Assembly: GCA_013076295.1 (NCBI GenBank)
Contig: RQOL01000880.1
Span: 1 to 64,000 of the forward strand
From: Sanderia malayensis
Taxonomy: Eukaryota; Cnidaria; Scyphozoa; Semaeostomeae; Pelagiidae
Direction of reading: 5' to 3'
DNA: 64,000 nt
A program made the position numbers and the translations under genes. Positions 33,525-48,100 of this stretch are shown in pieces. The notes beneath the pieces were generated by a model. The model searched no databases, had not been told where the DNA came from, and saw nothing but the letters and a program-made list of their open reading frames with translations. Within the stretch, counting starts at the first letter, position 1. The number at the start of each line of letters is the position of its first letter.

Positions 33525-36500
33525 TTACCTGACCATCGTTTCAGGTGGTATAGTATCGGATAGATTGACATTTGGAGTCGCTTTACTGCGTCCGCTTCTT
33601 AGACAGCGACCAGCACTACGCTTCTGTCTTGACCTGAGTGTCTTCGGCGACCTTGTTGAGCGCGCCTTCGCAGAAGACGATACAGCTGGCTTCAGATTGG
33701 CCAGGCGACATGTCGTGGTTGTTGTGCCAGCTCCGCAATCGCAAAAAAACCTGAACGAAAAATGTTGCATAAATTGAATTTCCATATTTTTGCATTGAAA
33801 CATAATACGAGTTCCACTTTGGAATTTCCTTAGTTCCTTGGAGGGGTCAATACAAAATTGTGACAATTTCCTAAGCTCAGTATAGGACTCCTATACAGTA
33901 AAATCCCGCATATAAGAACCAATGGATCAAGAACCTTCAGAGTGATATTCTGCTCAAAACAATAGAAGAAACAATAGCCTATTGTCTTGCAACAATAGGC
34001 TGGGTGGAAGTTTACAGGTTCTTATATGCGGGTTTTTACTGTACTGAGCAGAGCGTTCATCAACGTTTACCTGTCGTGTCTGACGAATTGAACATCGTGC
34101 CCCTGGTGGCACGTTCGTATGCAGTTGACGCATATTGCCAGGTTTTCTGTAGAGGCACAAGTCTTACATCTACAAAAAACATACACGATTCTCGTTAGAA
34201 AACAGCATTAGTAACTGATAAAGGACATTCTGGTGATAAATGGCATTTATCACTAGAGAAAGCAGAATTAAAATGCAAAAAAATAGTAACTCGACGTTTT
34301 AACTTCCTATCTACACGATGATTGACAGTAATGATAAAATACAGTAACATCCCGATAACTCGAACCCTCCTCCATAGCTCGAACCAATGTTCATTCCCCT
34401 TGAAAACTTTGCTAGTACTTTCTAATCCTTGAAAACTCGAGCATTCCTTAACTCGAGCCATGTCCATCGGTCCCTTGAAAGTTCGAGTTATCGGTATTTT
34501 ACTGTATCGATTTTGATTGATGTGATATACATATATTGCATGATATTGCAGCTCAGATGCAGAATGGATGGTTGCATCAAATTTCCCAGTGTGACGGACA
34601 CCAAAATCAAACAAACATAGTGTGGTATTTCATATTTACGTATACGTACTTGTAAAAGTCGTGCATTGGATAACAAAGGTTTCCTGATACTTGGAATAAA
34701 CATTTGCCAGCATTCACTGCCTCCGTGAGAACCTTCTTGTTATCGTGACAGAAATTATCTGAAAAATGTTGAAAAAGTCTTAAATAAAGTAAATGCTACT
34801 GCTTCAATAAGGCAATATTCGCGGAAAGAAGCGGCAATAAAAGAGAGGACAAGATTAAAGATAGCAGCAAAGGAAAATCTACATATCAAATGTGGCTACA
34901 TCAGGTAGAATGCAAGCAAAGAAAAGAATTGCATAAAATTGTTAAACGGGTTTATGACGTGGCAATGAATACAGCAGTAATCGCCGGCAAGAAAACAATA
35001 ATAGCTTGGTAAGCTGCTTACCTAACATTTTTGGAGACACTCCGGTTGCCAAGCTCACACCATCAAACCGATTGTTGAATATTTCATTCTTCTCTAGCAC
35101 TCCACCTGCATAAACAATGGACAGCGTGTTCAATCATCAAACCAATCAAGTCTATTACACTATCACTATTCTTAACATCCACCCTTTGTTGTCAAGGAGC
35201 CTGACATTATCATCATGCTACATGTTACCAAGATCGGTCTTCTGTTCAGCCTCACAGTCAATATTGACCAGTTCGTTTAATTTTAATTCAACCACATCCT
35301 ATTTCGGTATATCTTGATATATCTTGCTATCTCATTAAGTACGAAACAACAGGCCTTATTGGTCTGTTGCCTTCAGTAATTCGAGCATTACTCTCACTTG
35401 AAAGACAGTTACATTTTTGGCCGGGCACCATTTAATCAATCAATCAATAATCAATGTATTTACCTGCACTGTTAGTGATCTCTATTCCAGCTGCCCCGCC
35501 TTCGAAAATTCGATTCTTTCTCAGAACTGGAAAACTCGACGTGCTTATCAGGACACCGGTCAGTGCGTTTCGAAAGATGTCGTTCTCCTCCAACAGTCCT
35601 GGCAAGACAAAAGCCCACAAAATCAGAATCCATGCAACCTGGGAAGCTACAATCTCCAACCTCACATTCAAATACTTTACACCCGAGCCGAAACGACACT
35701 GATCTGACATTACTATCCGCATAGATGAATTGGAAGAACATACCCTTTCCGTTATTGAATATGCAAACTCCTCCTTCGTGGCCATCGTGAATTTTATTTC
35801 TCCTAAGGATCGGGTTACTCTCCGTTTTTATCCACACGCCGGCCATAGCATTGTCGAAGATCTCATTATCCTCAATGATGCCAAGTCCTCCATTGTAAAT
35901 AAGCACACCTCCATTTTTGCCACCCCAAATTTTATTCTTTCGTATCACTGGGTTGCTTCCACTCCTGCAAAAGAATTTTGACATTTTTAATCAACTCATA
36001 CGTACAGCAATAATGTCAATTAAACTCGTTGAATTGCTAAAATTTATGGCTGTATGGCTTTATTTATGGAGTCTAACAGGCCTATATCGGATAAAAATTC
36101 ATACTATCAACCCAGCTTCTGATACTCAACACCCCACTCCCCCTAAAACAAGGTTGCTCTCTCGATCAGACCCCTGTAATCATCGTGCAAATGGAGCTAT
36201 GTCGATAGTGCACAAATTTGGCTCTAGAGACAACATTGCTTGGGGGGGGGGGGAGGAAGGGGATGAAAGATGGATGCGAAATTTTCGAAGGCTGCAATAG
36301 CTCCCAGGAATTTTGTCGTCTGTTGTAGTCTCAACTCAACTCAAGATGTGTCTTGCTTTCTTATAAAATAGTAAAAAAGAAATAAATATATTCCCGTTAC
36401 CTTATTTGGATGCCAGAGTATTTATGATTGTAAATCTCATTGTCTTCGAGAGTGCCGCACCCTTTATCGTAGAAATAAACGCCGACCTATGAATGAAAAT

Positions 36501-39500
36501 AGTTAAACTTTAAATTTTGAACCTTTATATTATATTGTCAAAAATACGAAATTGAATCTCTGTAGAAGGTAGAGTATTTTCATTGACTTTATTTGCAACG
36601 GGAATGCGCCTGGTATGCAATGCATCATTGCATTCATCGTTTTCTAATGCTGACATACACAGGTTGACATACACAGCACATTGTTGCATGTAATACCAGT
36701 TGCATGCACAACTAGCTCGGACTACATCAACACTTGTACGAGCTTCTAATGAAAAACAACAACAACAACACTCACCTGTTTGCCACTGTGTATCCTGTTG
36801 TGCCTCAGAATTGGAGAGCTGCCTGACAAATAAAAACAATACAATAAACATCGAGCTCTACCCACACCAGCCCCGTGGGCTGACTCAACCTGCCTCAACA
36901 ATTACTTTACAATCACAATAATGATGATGATGATGATGATGATGACGATGATGATGATGATGATAATGATGAAATACAAATTTGAATATTTGTCTTGAGA
37001 CGTACCTGTAGTTATCCAAATTCCTGCTAAAGTATTGGAGTAGATTTCATTGTCTTCGATGAGACCGAGACCTCCTTCGTGCTGAAAAAAATTCCAAAAA
37101 CGTTCATAACATTCGCAGCGATTGATGCAGGTGAGCCGCCAGCTTTTAACTTGTTGTACTCTAACTTATTGAGTACTCTTGAAATTTCATGTTATTTTCA
37201 TTTGCACAAAGTACTTGGCAACAATTTGAATATGTTCAAGCTTACAATGTATATTCCTCCATGCAGACCATGGTGAATGCGATTCCGTCTCACAATTGGA
37301 TTGCTGTTCGACCTGATTTGGATGCCTGCAAGCGCGTTGCCGTGTATGTCGTTGTTTTCAATTAGCCCCCGGCCATCTCCAAACACGTAAATACCTCCTT
37401 GTTGACCATGGTAAATCTCATTGTCTCTGCAAAAAGACGAATCTCCCATCACAACACAACATACAGTATGCAAACAAATAACAAGTCAACCTGCATGTTA
37501 ATCGTCAGAGTTTCTCAATGTGCCAAACTGCTATTGAAAAGCAATGATCTTTGTTGACCGTGTTCTTAACTTAAAACTGAAATGTACCCCTTGCGAAAAT
37601 TCAATGGCACATGCTATACAAATTGGTTTAAATAAACGCCCAGGGCGACAAAACCATGGCGACAAGATTCAAATGAAAGCAGAGCTTTGGCTTTAGAAGT
37701 AAAAGTTGAATTACTCATTTGAAATGCGTACTTTATCGTTGGATTGCTGCCTGATGTTATCCAAACACCAGCAAAAGTGTTTGAATGAATCTTATTGCCT
37801 ATAAACTCTCCACGACCCTGCAAGGTGAATGAATGCAAATATTAACCAGAGTCACCAAACAAGTATCGAGTTCAGAACAAGCGTCGTTTTAGATACGTTA
37901 AAACGCACTGGAAGAAACAGAAGAGGAAAGAACATAATGAAGGCAGAGAGGAAGAGAACAAGGAACAAAAAGGAGAAAACAGAACCAGTGAAAAAGGGGA
38001 TAAAGTCCCTTGGCGGTAAGGTATTGAATAATAGCACAATTGGTAAAACAATTAGTCACGTTATGCTTACATCATCATGAACATATACTCCTCCTGTAGA
38101 CCCACCGTATATCTGACATCTCACGACAGTTGGGTTGGCACCGGATCTGATCTCAAAGCCAGCTATCCGGTTACTGTGAACGTTGTTCTCCTCAAAATAT
38201 CCCTGAAAAACGAATGTATTCAAACTTGATAAAATTTAAGCAAACTCAACTGAAACACGCAGTGGATTACCAAGATAAAATGCGGAAAAATCAACCACGG
38301 CATTGTACACGTACTTAAGACATCAACCATTTAACGCAGTAATCTAAAGTGATAATAGCTTGTTTAAGCAAGGTCTAATGTAAAAGGATGAGATAAGATT
38401 AGATGTTACTTACTAGTCCACCATCGAACATGAAGAGTCCAGCGTCTCTACCGTGATGTATGACGTTCCTGCGCACGACCGGATTGGCATTGCCTTTCAC
38501 CCAGAAGCCGGCAAGTCGGTTATTGCACACTTCGTTCTCTTCGTACGTTCCCTGGGCCCCTTCGGTCAGGAATATTCCCACGTTCTCGCAGTCCGCAATT
38601 TTGCACCTCACAACCTTCGGCTTTGCGCCATCGCCATGCACAAACACAGCAGACGAGTCTGCGATAACATGTGATAATTTCAATGCACAAAGTCAATAGC
38701 ATAACCTGGTGTGGCTAGATATTGAAGTCTTAAGTTGACCAGTATAATAGTGGGCTCAATCTTCTGGGGACAGGTAGCAAGAAACTTCAAATAAACGGGA
38801 AAGCAAAGCTTGTGCTGCACATTGGCGCATATATACGTTCACTGACTAAATAAAGTGGAAGAGAAAAGAGAAAAACTCACTTGAATTTTTACTGGTAATG
38901 AAACAATCCTGGATGATTGGCGTACAATCGTTGCATATTTCTATGCAGTGACCTCGACTTTGATTGCCAGTCTCTGAAGCAGCCGCCTTGATGAAAATGA
39001 AGCATGTTAGAACAGAGTAACGAGAGCGTGAACGTAGCAGAGTAAAGCAGGTGCCTCTGACATTATCATCTCCATGCATAGCAGAATATTGCAGCATAAA
39101 ATAAAATGAAAAACAAAACAAATCCAAATCATTTACCTCTAGTCTTAGATAGGCAAGAGTAGATCCTGTTGCTGTTGGTCGCAAGCGAAAAATCGATCCA
39201 TTTGAACATGTGACTGTTGGGAGTTCTTTGGTTATGGCATCTTCTGTAAAAGGTATCGAAAGATTAGTCAAATGAATCAACAGTTCAATGAATAGCAATG
39301 TTTGCTTGACTGATATAGCCTCTTCTGGAAACTATACACTTTACAAGGGCAGACTTTGTAAAAGCCAATCAACTCTTCTGATTACAAAATCATTTTCAAC
39401 CCTGGATAAACTGCATGAGAAATACACGTTGCCACATTGCAATGTTCATCAATAGCATACATGGACCGCCCAGGGAATGGTAAAGCTCAACAAGAAGAGA

Positions 39501-42500
39501 TGAAAAATCTGAAACAGTAAGGTCTCACCAGTGCCGACAATAGAAACACTCTTCTCCAGCGTGATTTCCTCTTTGTAGGTCCCAGGATGCACCAGAATGG
39601 TGCCTTCTGAGGGGCATTCCAAAACAGCTTCTTTTATTGTCTTGAAACACTGAAATGCGAACAATTCGAAACATAAAACAAACTTAATCTTGGATACAAA
39701 AATAAATATCAACGCAAGCAGAAATACACGTGTACTAAGTCATGATAACAATGCCTTACCCTTCTTTGCATGTACGTTAAATCCCTGAAGACCTTATCGT
39801 TCTTCGTGACATGGTAAGCCTTGGCAAATAAAGGAAATGCCGCCTTCCACGTGAGGCCTAGACATGACGCTGACTTGTTTGCTGACTCGTAAAGACGGTT
39901 GCTTCCCTTCAGGATAGGTAGTTTAAATCTGTATACTCTCTCGTATAAGCTTTTCCTGTAATGGTGTCGAAGGAAAGTGCACAGGTTAGTTGTGTATACT
40001 AGTGTGTGTTAATTAAGTATACTATCGTGTGTTGTTGGTTATGTATGCTAACTGTGTGTTCGTTGCGTACAATACTGCGTGTAATGCTGCTACTTGCAGT
40101 TGAAATCACGGGCACGCAATTATCATAATGTGGTTGCATAGTGAATAGCTGGAGTCGCGAGATTGAAAACACAAATACACTCCATGTATGAATATTCTAG
40201 CACCAGTGCAGTGCAGTGTACACCGAAAAGAAGAGATATAACTGCTGGGTCAACTTGCTTGTCATATTTGACCTAAAGCTATTCGATAATGATGACGATT
40301 TCTTGTGTTTCTATTACACGCACTCTGTCCTTCGAGAGGTGTCCATTGCCTGTACGCCAATGCATACATGGTATGGATAATATGGTGTGCAGCGATCAAA
40401 TGAATAAGAAGCACCTTATTTGCTAGTGAATAGGAGAGGCATTTTCATCTCTATTACTAGATCACGCATTACATCTCATATGAGATAATCACACAACAAA
40501 ACAGCCAGTGTCTAATTGACTTTTGTTCATGTTTTGCCGTACCGAATTGTGAAACAGGTCCTTTGCTTTGCTGTGTGGAATAGAAAACACATTCTTAATT
40601 CCTTTTGTGGATAACGAATCCATAAGCATATTATTTAATGTTGACTGCTGTTATCTTTTCAGGAGTGTCGAAAGGGAGAATTTCAGCATACCATTAGCCA
40701 TTGTTTGGATTCCAGCGAGAGCTTTACGAGAATAAGATCAAAAATTGGCCTGCATTTATCCGACAGAGATTGCATGGTTAAATTAAATTAAAAATACCAG
40801 GGATGCCAAGGGTGCAGTTGTAATAGTTTTGAAATGAAAGGACCCTGCTGAAACGTGTATACAACACAACGGCAACTGTATTTAATTATACTTGGGCATA
40901 CGCAAGGTAAAACTTTACGTGCTATGCATTGTTAACAAATTCGAAATGTTCTGCCATGGAATTGAATTATCCAATTAACATCAAATCAATGTTTATTTGC
41001 GACAAGAAACGAATTGATTTTCCAGAAAAATATTACACTGTTCTCCAATCGCCTTTGGATTGCTCTCCGACATCATTAGTAATTTTATATGTTTACGTGT
41101 TTATGAAATCATTTAAATTTACCTGATGTTGTGTTGAAATTTAGGATCGAAACTAAAACAGAGCTATTATAGATGCAACAACACAGCCCCAACACAGGCT
41201 CATTATATGTGTTTCAAGTTCGCTTTACTCACCATAAGCTATCGTCTTTGCACAGTGCATTTAGTCGCTTGCAAGTAACTGCCAGTCTGCACAGCTCCAA
41301 CGGGGCACAATACGAGCACAGCTTCAATAAAACTTCATCGGGCAACATCTTCTGCAAATAGCCAACTGCAACGGCGAGAGAAGCAGTCTGCTTCTTTCTT
41401 GTGTCTAAACAGTAAAAAACCGATTCGCTTTATAAATAGCGTTAAGTTAATGACACATGCGACGAGAACAATGAATGTCGAGTACAAAGAAAACAGGAGG
41501 AAAGGGACGAAATCCAAACAAATACAACAAGGTGTTTGCTCGTAAGCATAGGATGATGTGTACAGCAAAACAACCGCGTTTATAGCATAATTTGGTAGAA
41601 ATAATGCTTGGGTAATTTGTGGGAGACAAAAATCCGAGGAAATTAATTAAGCTATTCAGGAACAAATTATATTCAAGCTGGCTAAGTGACATCGGCAAGG
41701 CATTAGAGCAAGCTAGATTTTGATTAACATAAGGCAGTTACCGTTTGAAATGATTGGGGGAAATCTATCACTGCCTTGTGTTTTAATTTTCAGAGATTTT
41801 AATAGGCTGAGCTGCACGACTTTATCATGCAGAATTTCAATAGCAGAGCTGAGCTAGTCCGCAGGAATCCTTTGGGTTTTCTATTTCATCACTGATAAGA
41901 GGATCTAATACGCCAATAACTGTTTGAATGGACAAGGTATTGTTCGCATGCCAAACTAATTAAAGAGACGAGGAGTAATTGAGTTTGTTGATAATAACAT
42001 AGGGGAGCCATTCGTGATTTGAAAGGCTCCCGGTGGTGAGTCTGAAATTCCGGGCACGACTAAATTGATACCACTAAAGACCCGGTTGAAAAAATGGGCC
42101 GGGTGCTTATTCGTCACGATGGCCAACAGCCTCGTTTTGGTTGGAAGGCAAGGACAGTTGCAGGTAACCAATTTTGACAGGTGCGACAAGGACAGGTCAT
42201 AAATTGTGTAATACTCTTTTGTTGGTACTGCTAACAGGAGGACAGGCCAATGGCCATTGGACATGGGTGCTGGGTGCACATGGGCTCAAATTTATTGACA
42301 TGATACTACCTGATAAACTGGTCTCAGGATTCATTGATCCATGTGCGTGACCCAAGGATATGATCGACCATTTCACATTTTAAGTACTAGCAGCACTCAT
42401 TTTAAGAAATATTGATAAAAAGATTGGTAAAATAAGTAATTAGAAATAAGTATATGTGATATAAAATAATTAATGTAAACATACTTTTGGTACACAAGTT

Positions 42501-43254
42501 GGCTGATATTATTTTCGTTGTCTCATTTGTTTTCCTCTGAAAGAAAATTATTTTGTTATGGTAAAAAATAAAAAGCTATTCTTGTAACTATTCCTTCAAA
42601 GAAATGCTTTGAATTCATCTTCGAAATCTTAGAAATGTATTTAGATTTAATTTGTTTGTGTTGCCTTCCTAGAAATAAAATAATTGGAAAAAAAATTAAT
42701 AAGGAAGTCCTATAAGAGGTAATTTGTTGCAAATCCTACCATTTTAATGTCAATCCTTGGCCTTTTTCTTTCAACAAGACTTGATTTATCGTTGCATATC
42801 ATATTGTCCCCTGGAGAGAATAATTTACAACTGTTATTCGTAAGAATTATCACATATCCATCATTTTACTCGATCGAATAATTAATTCTTTAATTTAAGT
42901 TCAGTGTTCCATTGATGAATAGAAATATATATTCTCCAAAATTATTAGAGATAATTTCTAATAAAATATTCATTTTGAATTAATTAGAAAATACAACAAA
43001 TTCACACGTCCATTTCTGCTTCAATAAAGTGATTTATAGTATGTACAGGGCTGACTAGGCCAGCTGATAGTTGTCAATTAATGAAATAGTAATAGATAAA
43101 AATATACGTACTTGGTGAAGTAACACTGCTATTTTCATTGATATTTGTTGTTCTCCTTCGTCGTGGAGAAGGCATACTGAATGTTAGTCTACGAGCTTGC
43201 TTGGGCAAAGTAGCATCGTGGTCTTTATGTGGAGTGGCTTTTATTCTGGAACAC
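33525..43254 (-). CDS. FBXO11: F-box only protein 11 (SCF substrate receptor)
   Basis: Substrate-recognition subunit of an SCF (CUL1-RING) ubiquitin ligase. Nineteen exons, transcription order 43254-43112, 41404-41233, 39955-39760, 39649-39529, 39243-39137, 38986-38881, 38658-38414, 38202-38071, 37817-37732, 37426-37246, 37081-37006, 36822-36776, 36486-36401, 35964-35744, 35598-35464, 35105-35022, 34758-34650, 34169-34071, 33750-33525. From the ATG at 43175 this gives 830 aa in one frame; a further 5' exon cannot be excluded because the first exon is open upstream. The F-box is [19 protein letters not shown]. It is followed by a long right-handed beta-helix of repeats such as [20 protein letters not shown] and [20 protein letters not shown]. 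The C-terminal UBR-type zinc finger is [20 protein letters not shown], then FFCDCGAG. The tail after that (basic, Ser/Arg-rich) is unlike vertebrate FBXO11. It faces USP37 head to head across ~1.95 kb. Confidence 0.95.
33894..34043. mobile_element. MITE family B copy 2
   Basis: A 150-bp element with inverted ends TACAGTAAAATCCCGCATAT and ATATGCGGGTTTTTACTGTA, and the internal CAATAGCCTATTG hairpin, in the last FBXO11 intron. Better preserved than the copy at 11198-11349. Confidence 0.82.
34340..34506. mobile_element. MITE with TACAGTAA..CCGATAACTCGAAC ends
   Basis: A 167-bp element in an FBXO11 intron with inverted ends (TACAGTAACATCCCGATAAC, TCGAAC; GTTCGAGTTATCGGTATTTT, ACTGTA). Interior has CTCGAACC/CTCGAGCC repeats. 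It shares TACAGTA termini with family B but not the interior. Confidence 0.8.
36918..36971 (+). repeat. (ATG)n microsatellite
   Basis: About 17 ATG/GAT triplets with one ATGACG interruption, inside an FBXO11 intron. Confidence 0.95.
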
Positions 43255-45199
43255 CTGATCTGGATAGACCAAAACAACAAGATCATTTCTCGAATTTGAA
43301 AAAGTCTCCCATTGTTTTGACCAGGCCACAAGAACACACAGCAACAGCCAATCATTTCCCAATAATTATATTCCCATTGTTAGTTGACCAATCAGAGAGC
43401 GTTATTCTGCGAGCAGGCTGACCTTCGCTTGGGACCTGTCACCAAACAAAGGAAAGACTAAACGAGGCCACGAGTTAATTCTATTCTCGTCTCACGTGTC
43501 CTGCCATATGGAATTATCGCATCTTTGTTCAAAAGTATAATAAATGAATTAATGTATATATGCATAAAAATACCGTGTCACAATACCAAATACAAAGAAC
43601 GTGCTCAACATAAAGAAACTGGATATACGTCTGAGATTGAATGGAGAATAAATTGAGGGTTAATTCATTCGTTTATTCGGAATAGGATCTATAATAGAGG
43701 ATTTTCTTCCCCTGTTTCCAAATAGGGGAAGAAAGGGCAACCTTATGTTCGGTTTAATTGTAGAGAAAGACGATAATGTGGCCGATTATTCCACTGTAAT
43801 AACGATAAAGGTCAGGAATATTGGTGTGGCCATAAGTCTTACCCAAGCCCTCTCAGAAAATACAGTAAAACACTGTAGACTTTCACACAAATTCTTACCA
43901 TACCTTTCTGCATCTTCAAGCAATTTTGCCAGACAATAGGACAATACGTAGTTAATTACCACACCTGTTTGCAGTAAAAGCCGGGAAATGAACACAAAAC
44001 ACCTCGACCTCATTCTCAATCGGAGGCTTGTTGCCCTTACAAATGAGCAAGGAATGAATGAACTTGGTCAGATAAAAGATTCTCCAGGAAGGAAAAATCA
44101 CCAACCACAACGCAAATCCAGCTGGGTGCTGCATCCACACACAAACACGTGTCAATAAGCCAACAAAAAGTTTAAATGTAAATACACTGGCCGATTTTCA
44201 TATCATATTTAAGTAAGCCTTCGAAATAGGGGTTTAAATGGATTCAAAGAGTCTGCGCAACTTAAGGCAACCAACTCTCAAAGGCCCAACATGGGTTGGT
44301 TATGATTTGATACAAGAGTTTTGAGCCATTCGAAGTCCTATTTTACATGAAGTACATATAGCACACAAAATGTAATAGTTATAGTTTACTTCACTAATTA
44401 GTATACTTTCCAAAACGAAAATAAAAAGTTGAAAATACTTGATACAGCGAAACCAAGTTTCACTCTTCCAACAGTAGAACACAGAATCTATAGACTGTGC
44501 AGGAACATATCTCTAGCTTCTGGGCTTTTGCTTCATTGGCCTTTGCATACACGACGTAATGGTATTTAGAAAAAGGTGATATTGGAAACAGTGACCTCAA
44601 CATCAGTCTTAATAGACAACATCGCAATACCTTGATGGTATGGTATGCAAATGATCTGGTAGTTGCATTCCGATCAAAAAATGTTTACTTGAGCGAAAGC
44701 GTAATTTTTAAAGGAGAGGAAGGTAACCAACCAAGCCATATTATGAAAGCGACATGGAAACCAAGGATCCAGAGTGCATCAAAGGTGTGAAATTTTGATG
44801 GATGATACAAATTTTGATGTGGATGGGCTGCAAATCAATATGCCAATGCCCGTTGCATGATGAATAAAAAAGCTCATTTAACTCATTTTGTAATGAATTA
44901 TTGAAGGTCACAATATTGTCAAGGAAAAATCTGTCTTCAAAGTCACTACCTGATCTGATTTGACTCTCTGCCAGTGCAAACTTTTGCCCAAACGAAGTTT
45001 GACAATGTGGGTTTTGTCCCCTATTCTACGTCATAAGGAGGAGTAAGGTGGTCAGCATGCGCAGCGGCATTATACCCACCACACTAACTAATTAATTCCC
45101 GCCATTTTTAGCAAGGCAATTAGGCCCAAGAATTGATGATATACCACAGCAATTTTTGATTTGGAGAATTATCAAGGTAGTTATATTTATAAAGTGGAA
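43255..45199. other. Head-to-head intergenic region FBXO11/USP37
   Basis: About 1.95 kb that should contain both promoters. Near 45025-45070 lies TACGTCATAAGGAGGAGTAA then GTGGTCAGCATGCGCAGCGG, the same module seen in the tandem array at 58050-58410, so it is a dispersed repeat. No other supported feature. Confidence 0.55.
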
Positions 45200-48100
45200 A
45201 TGGCAACGGTAGTTTCTCCTTTATCTGGTGGAGTTTTTCAACTTTCTGGGAAGGTAAAGTTTACAAGCTTTCGGAACCCAACGACCTCTTCTCTCCAACC
45301 TGGAGTCCTTAAATTGGAGCTCACGAACCCCGACAAATGGTTCATTTCTGTTGACTGTCGTGGAACTAATAGGCTAAGCATGCGACAAACTAAAAAGTTC
45401 AAGGTAAACCGTTTTAGATGTTAGAAATTAAGTATTATTTGTTTATTACCTTTGCTTAAACATGGCCTGACAGATATGGGGCAGAATGAAGACAAACAAA
45501 ACATTCTGTTCTGTCGTCAATTATAAATCATTTTAAATCATGCATCGTGTGATATGTTTTATTTTCCTCAGTTGAATGATAATATAAAGCAGATTATGGC
45601 CAGTGAAAGGAATCTAACATTAGTTCTAGATGATGGCTATCAGGTGTGTTTTGGACAAAATAATATTTTCACAGTGTGCAGCTTAATATCAGCACATTAT
45701 ATGCCATGCATAACTTTTTATAAATTGGTATGGAAGGGCTGATTTGCAATATTTGCTGATTTGTGTTCTAGATTATTGCAAAAGATTGTCAATCTAAAGA
45801 TGTGAAGATCTTTCAACAATGTCTTGAAAAAATCAAACTTGGCAGACTTTCCAAAGGTAATATGTTTTAGAATCACGAGAGAATGACAAGATTTGCTTAT
45901 CAGATGCGTTGTGTACTTAATTCATGTGTACCATAAATTATTGTTTACAGCTGCATCTACAAAGCTAATCTCAAGTGCTGTTTCTGAAGAGGACATTGAT
46001 CCATTTGGTATTTTCAATGATATTAAAGAGGTATGATTCCTTGAGAATCCTTAAAAAATGTAGTACACAACAAATTCATTGTTTATATATGCAGTTAAAG
46101 TTTGTTATCTCAAGTCCCCAAAGGAATTTAAGTTTGTTTGAGATAGCAAATGTTTGAAATAATGCATGTTCTAACTATACTAAACCAAAGCAAGAGGAAT
46201 TTGAAATTTGCTTGAGACAGCAAGTATTTGAGAAAGGTGGCATTCAAGATGGCAAGTTTCCGCTGTATATGTCATTAGTGTATTGTAGGTTGCTTCCTCA
46301 GTAGCTTCTGCATAAATTGCTAAACGTAATGTATCATCATAATTAAATTCAGAAAATATTTTTGGTTTTAGAATATTGAAATGAAAGACAAGAAGAACTC
46401 TCCTCAAAAATCTACAAATCCTTTGAGTAAGATTGTATTTCGTGTTTGTTTTTTAGACTCACTGTAAAATCATTGCAAGCTTACCAAAATCAATTTTGTT
46501 TGCAGCCAGACCACCGAATCTTATGTATAAATCCTCATCACTAACAAGCCCATTTGCTTCAAGGTGGGTATCGATCTTGCAAAAGTTTGTATTTATCCCA
46601 GAATTTCTGTCATATAAAAGCTGCTTGCCATGCCTGAATTTTTTGGGAGGATTTTCAAACCCTTCTTACCCCTCTTCTCAGTCGTTTTTTACATCTGACT
46701 TTTCTTTTGTGCTGTAAATGAAGTTGCAAAATTCCAAAAAGCCACCCTGAGCTCAACACCACTTCACAGAGGCTCCAATTATTCACTTCTCTTTCTAACC
46801 ACTCCCAAAAGAAAGCAGCTGTCTTTCACTTCAGATGCACCAGTGACCAAGACTCTGAGTTCGAAGCTGTTGAGCTCATCTTCAAGGAATACAGCAAGCT
46901 CTAAGCTGTTCACCCACTCCCCAACATCTGGTAAACCTGCCTTCACTTTCAGAAGTCAACCATCTGACTCAAATTCAAAGCTGGTTGCAAGCAAGCCACT
47001 GTCAGAGGTAGCAGATGAGAGTCCAAAAAGCCAAATTGCTTTTACAGGGTTTGTTGAATTTGCTACGTTTATTACAATAATGCTGTACTGATGCAAGATC
47101 TACAGTGCAGTGGAACTTGGTGCTACATTTGTCCCAGTGGTGTCCACATAATGGAGACCATTGGAACAAATGTTCATTGTAGAGAGGTATTCGTTGTATC
47201 GAAGTTGTATTTGCAAAGAGATACAATTAATTGTTGTACATACAATTGTCCAGAGTTGTTTGTTGTATAGAGTTGTCTGTTTATGGAAGCTCCTCTGTAA
47301 ACCAATAACAATGTCATTATTGTATACTTATTACATAATAAGGTACAATGTATATGCAGTAATGCTGTATAATACAATTAAAGATGTGCAACTACATATA
47401 ATTAAAATCCTTGTAGGTTTACGAACTTGGGAAATACCTGTTACATGAATGCTGTGCTGCAGTGTCTTTTGGGAGTGAAAACATTCAGTCAAGATCTTGA
47501 TGATCGGGAAATTTTACGAAATGTTGAAGAAACAAGCTTATACCGGTAAGAGAAGCCTTCTATTTATTTTGCAGATTTCTTATCATATGTTGGATAGTTA
47601 AACATCAATATTGATAAAAAACTATACTATTCACTGTTCACTAATCTTATTATATGATCTAGCTAAAAGCTGCTTCACTCAATAACTCTTTGTGCGCTAA
47701 AATGGTCCCCACATAGAACACCATTTCAACTAAGCCATTATCGTGCCATGCATGTGAACTCTTGCCTTTTCATTTATAATATATTATAATTTATTACCCT
47801 TTGTGTTTTTCAGATCGTTGTACAGGCTTTTGGATGCCCAGGGCATGGAAAAGAAATACCTACTACGGAATATCAAGCGGGCAATCTCAAGACAGGCAAC
47901 GCATTTCTCTGGATACATGCAGCATGTATGTTACCATGATTTGTACCACATTGCCTCTTCTCTGTTATGTCCAGCTTTGCCCTTAATATAATATACTATT
48001 TTGTAATTATATGTTTTTCCGATCTGCTGGGCGTTCTATCCTTGCAGTAAAACTTGACCTGTCTATCCTTTAATTAATAACTTCCAATTTGTGCATTTTT

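Noticed and set aside
46718..46769. Alternative exon 7 acceptors of USP37 (after TGAAG or CCTGAG)
   Set aside because: The TGAAG site gives the wrong phase and an early stop; CCTGAG keeps phase but lacks a pyrimidine tract. TTCACAG at 46769 fits phase and sequence best.
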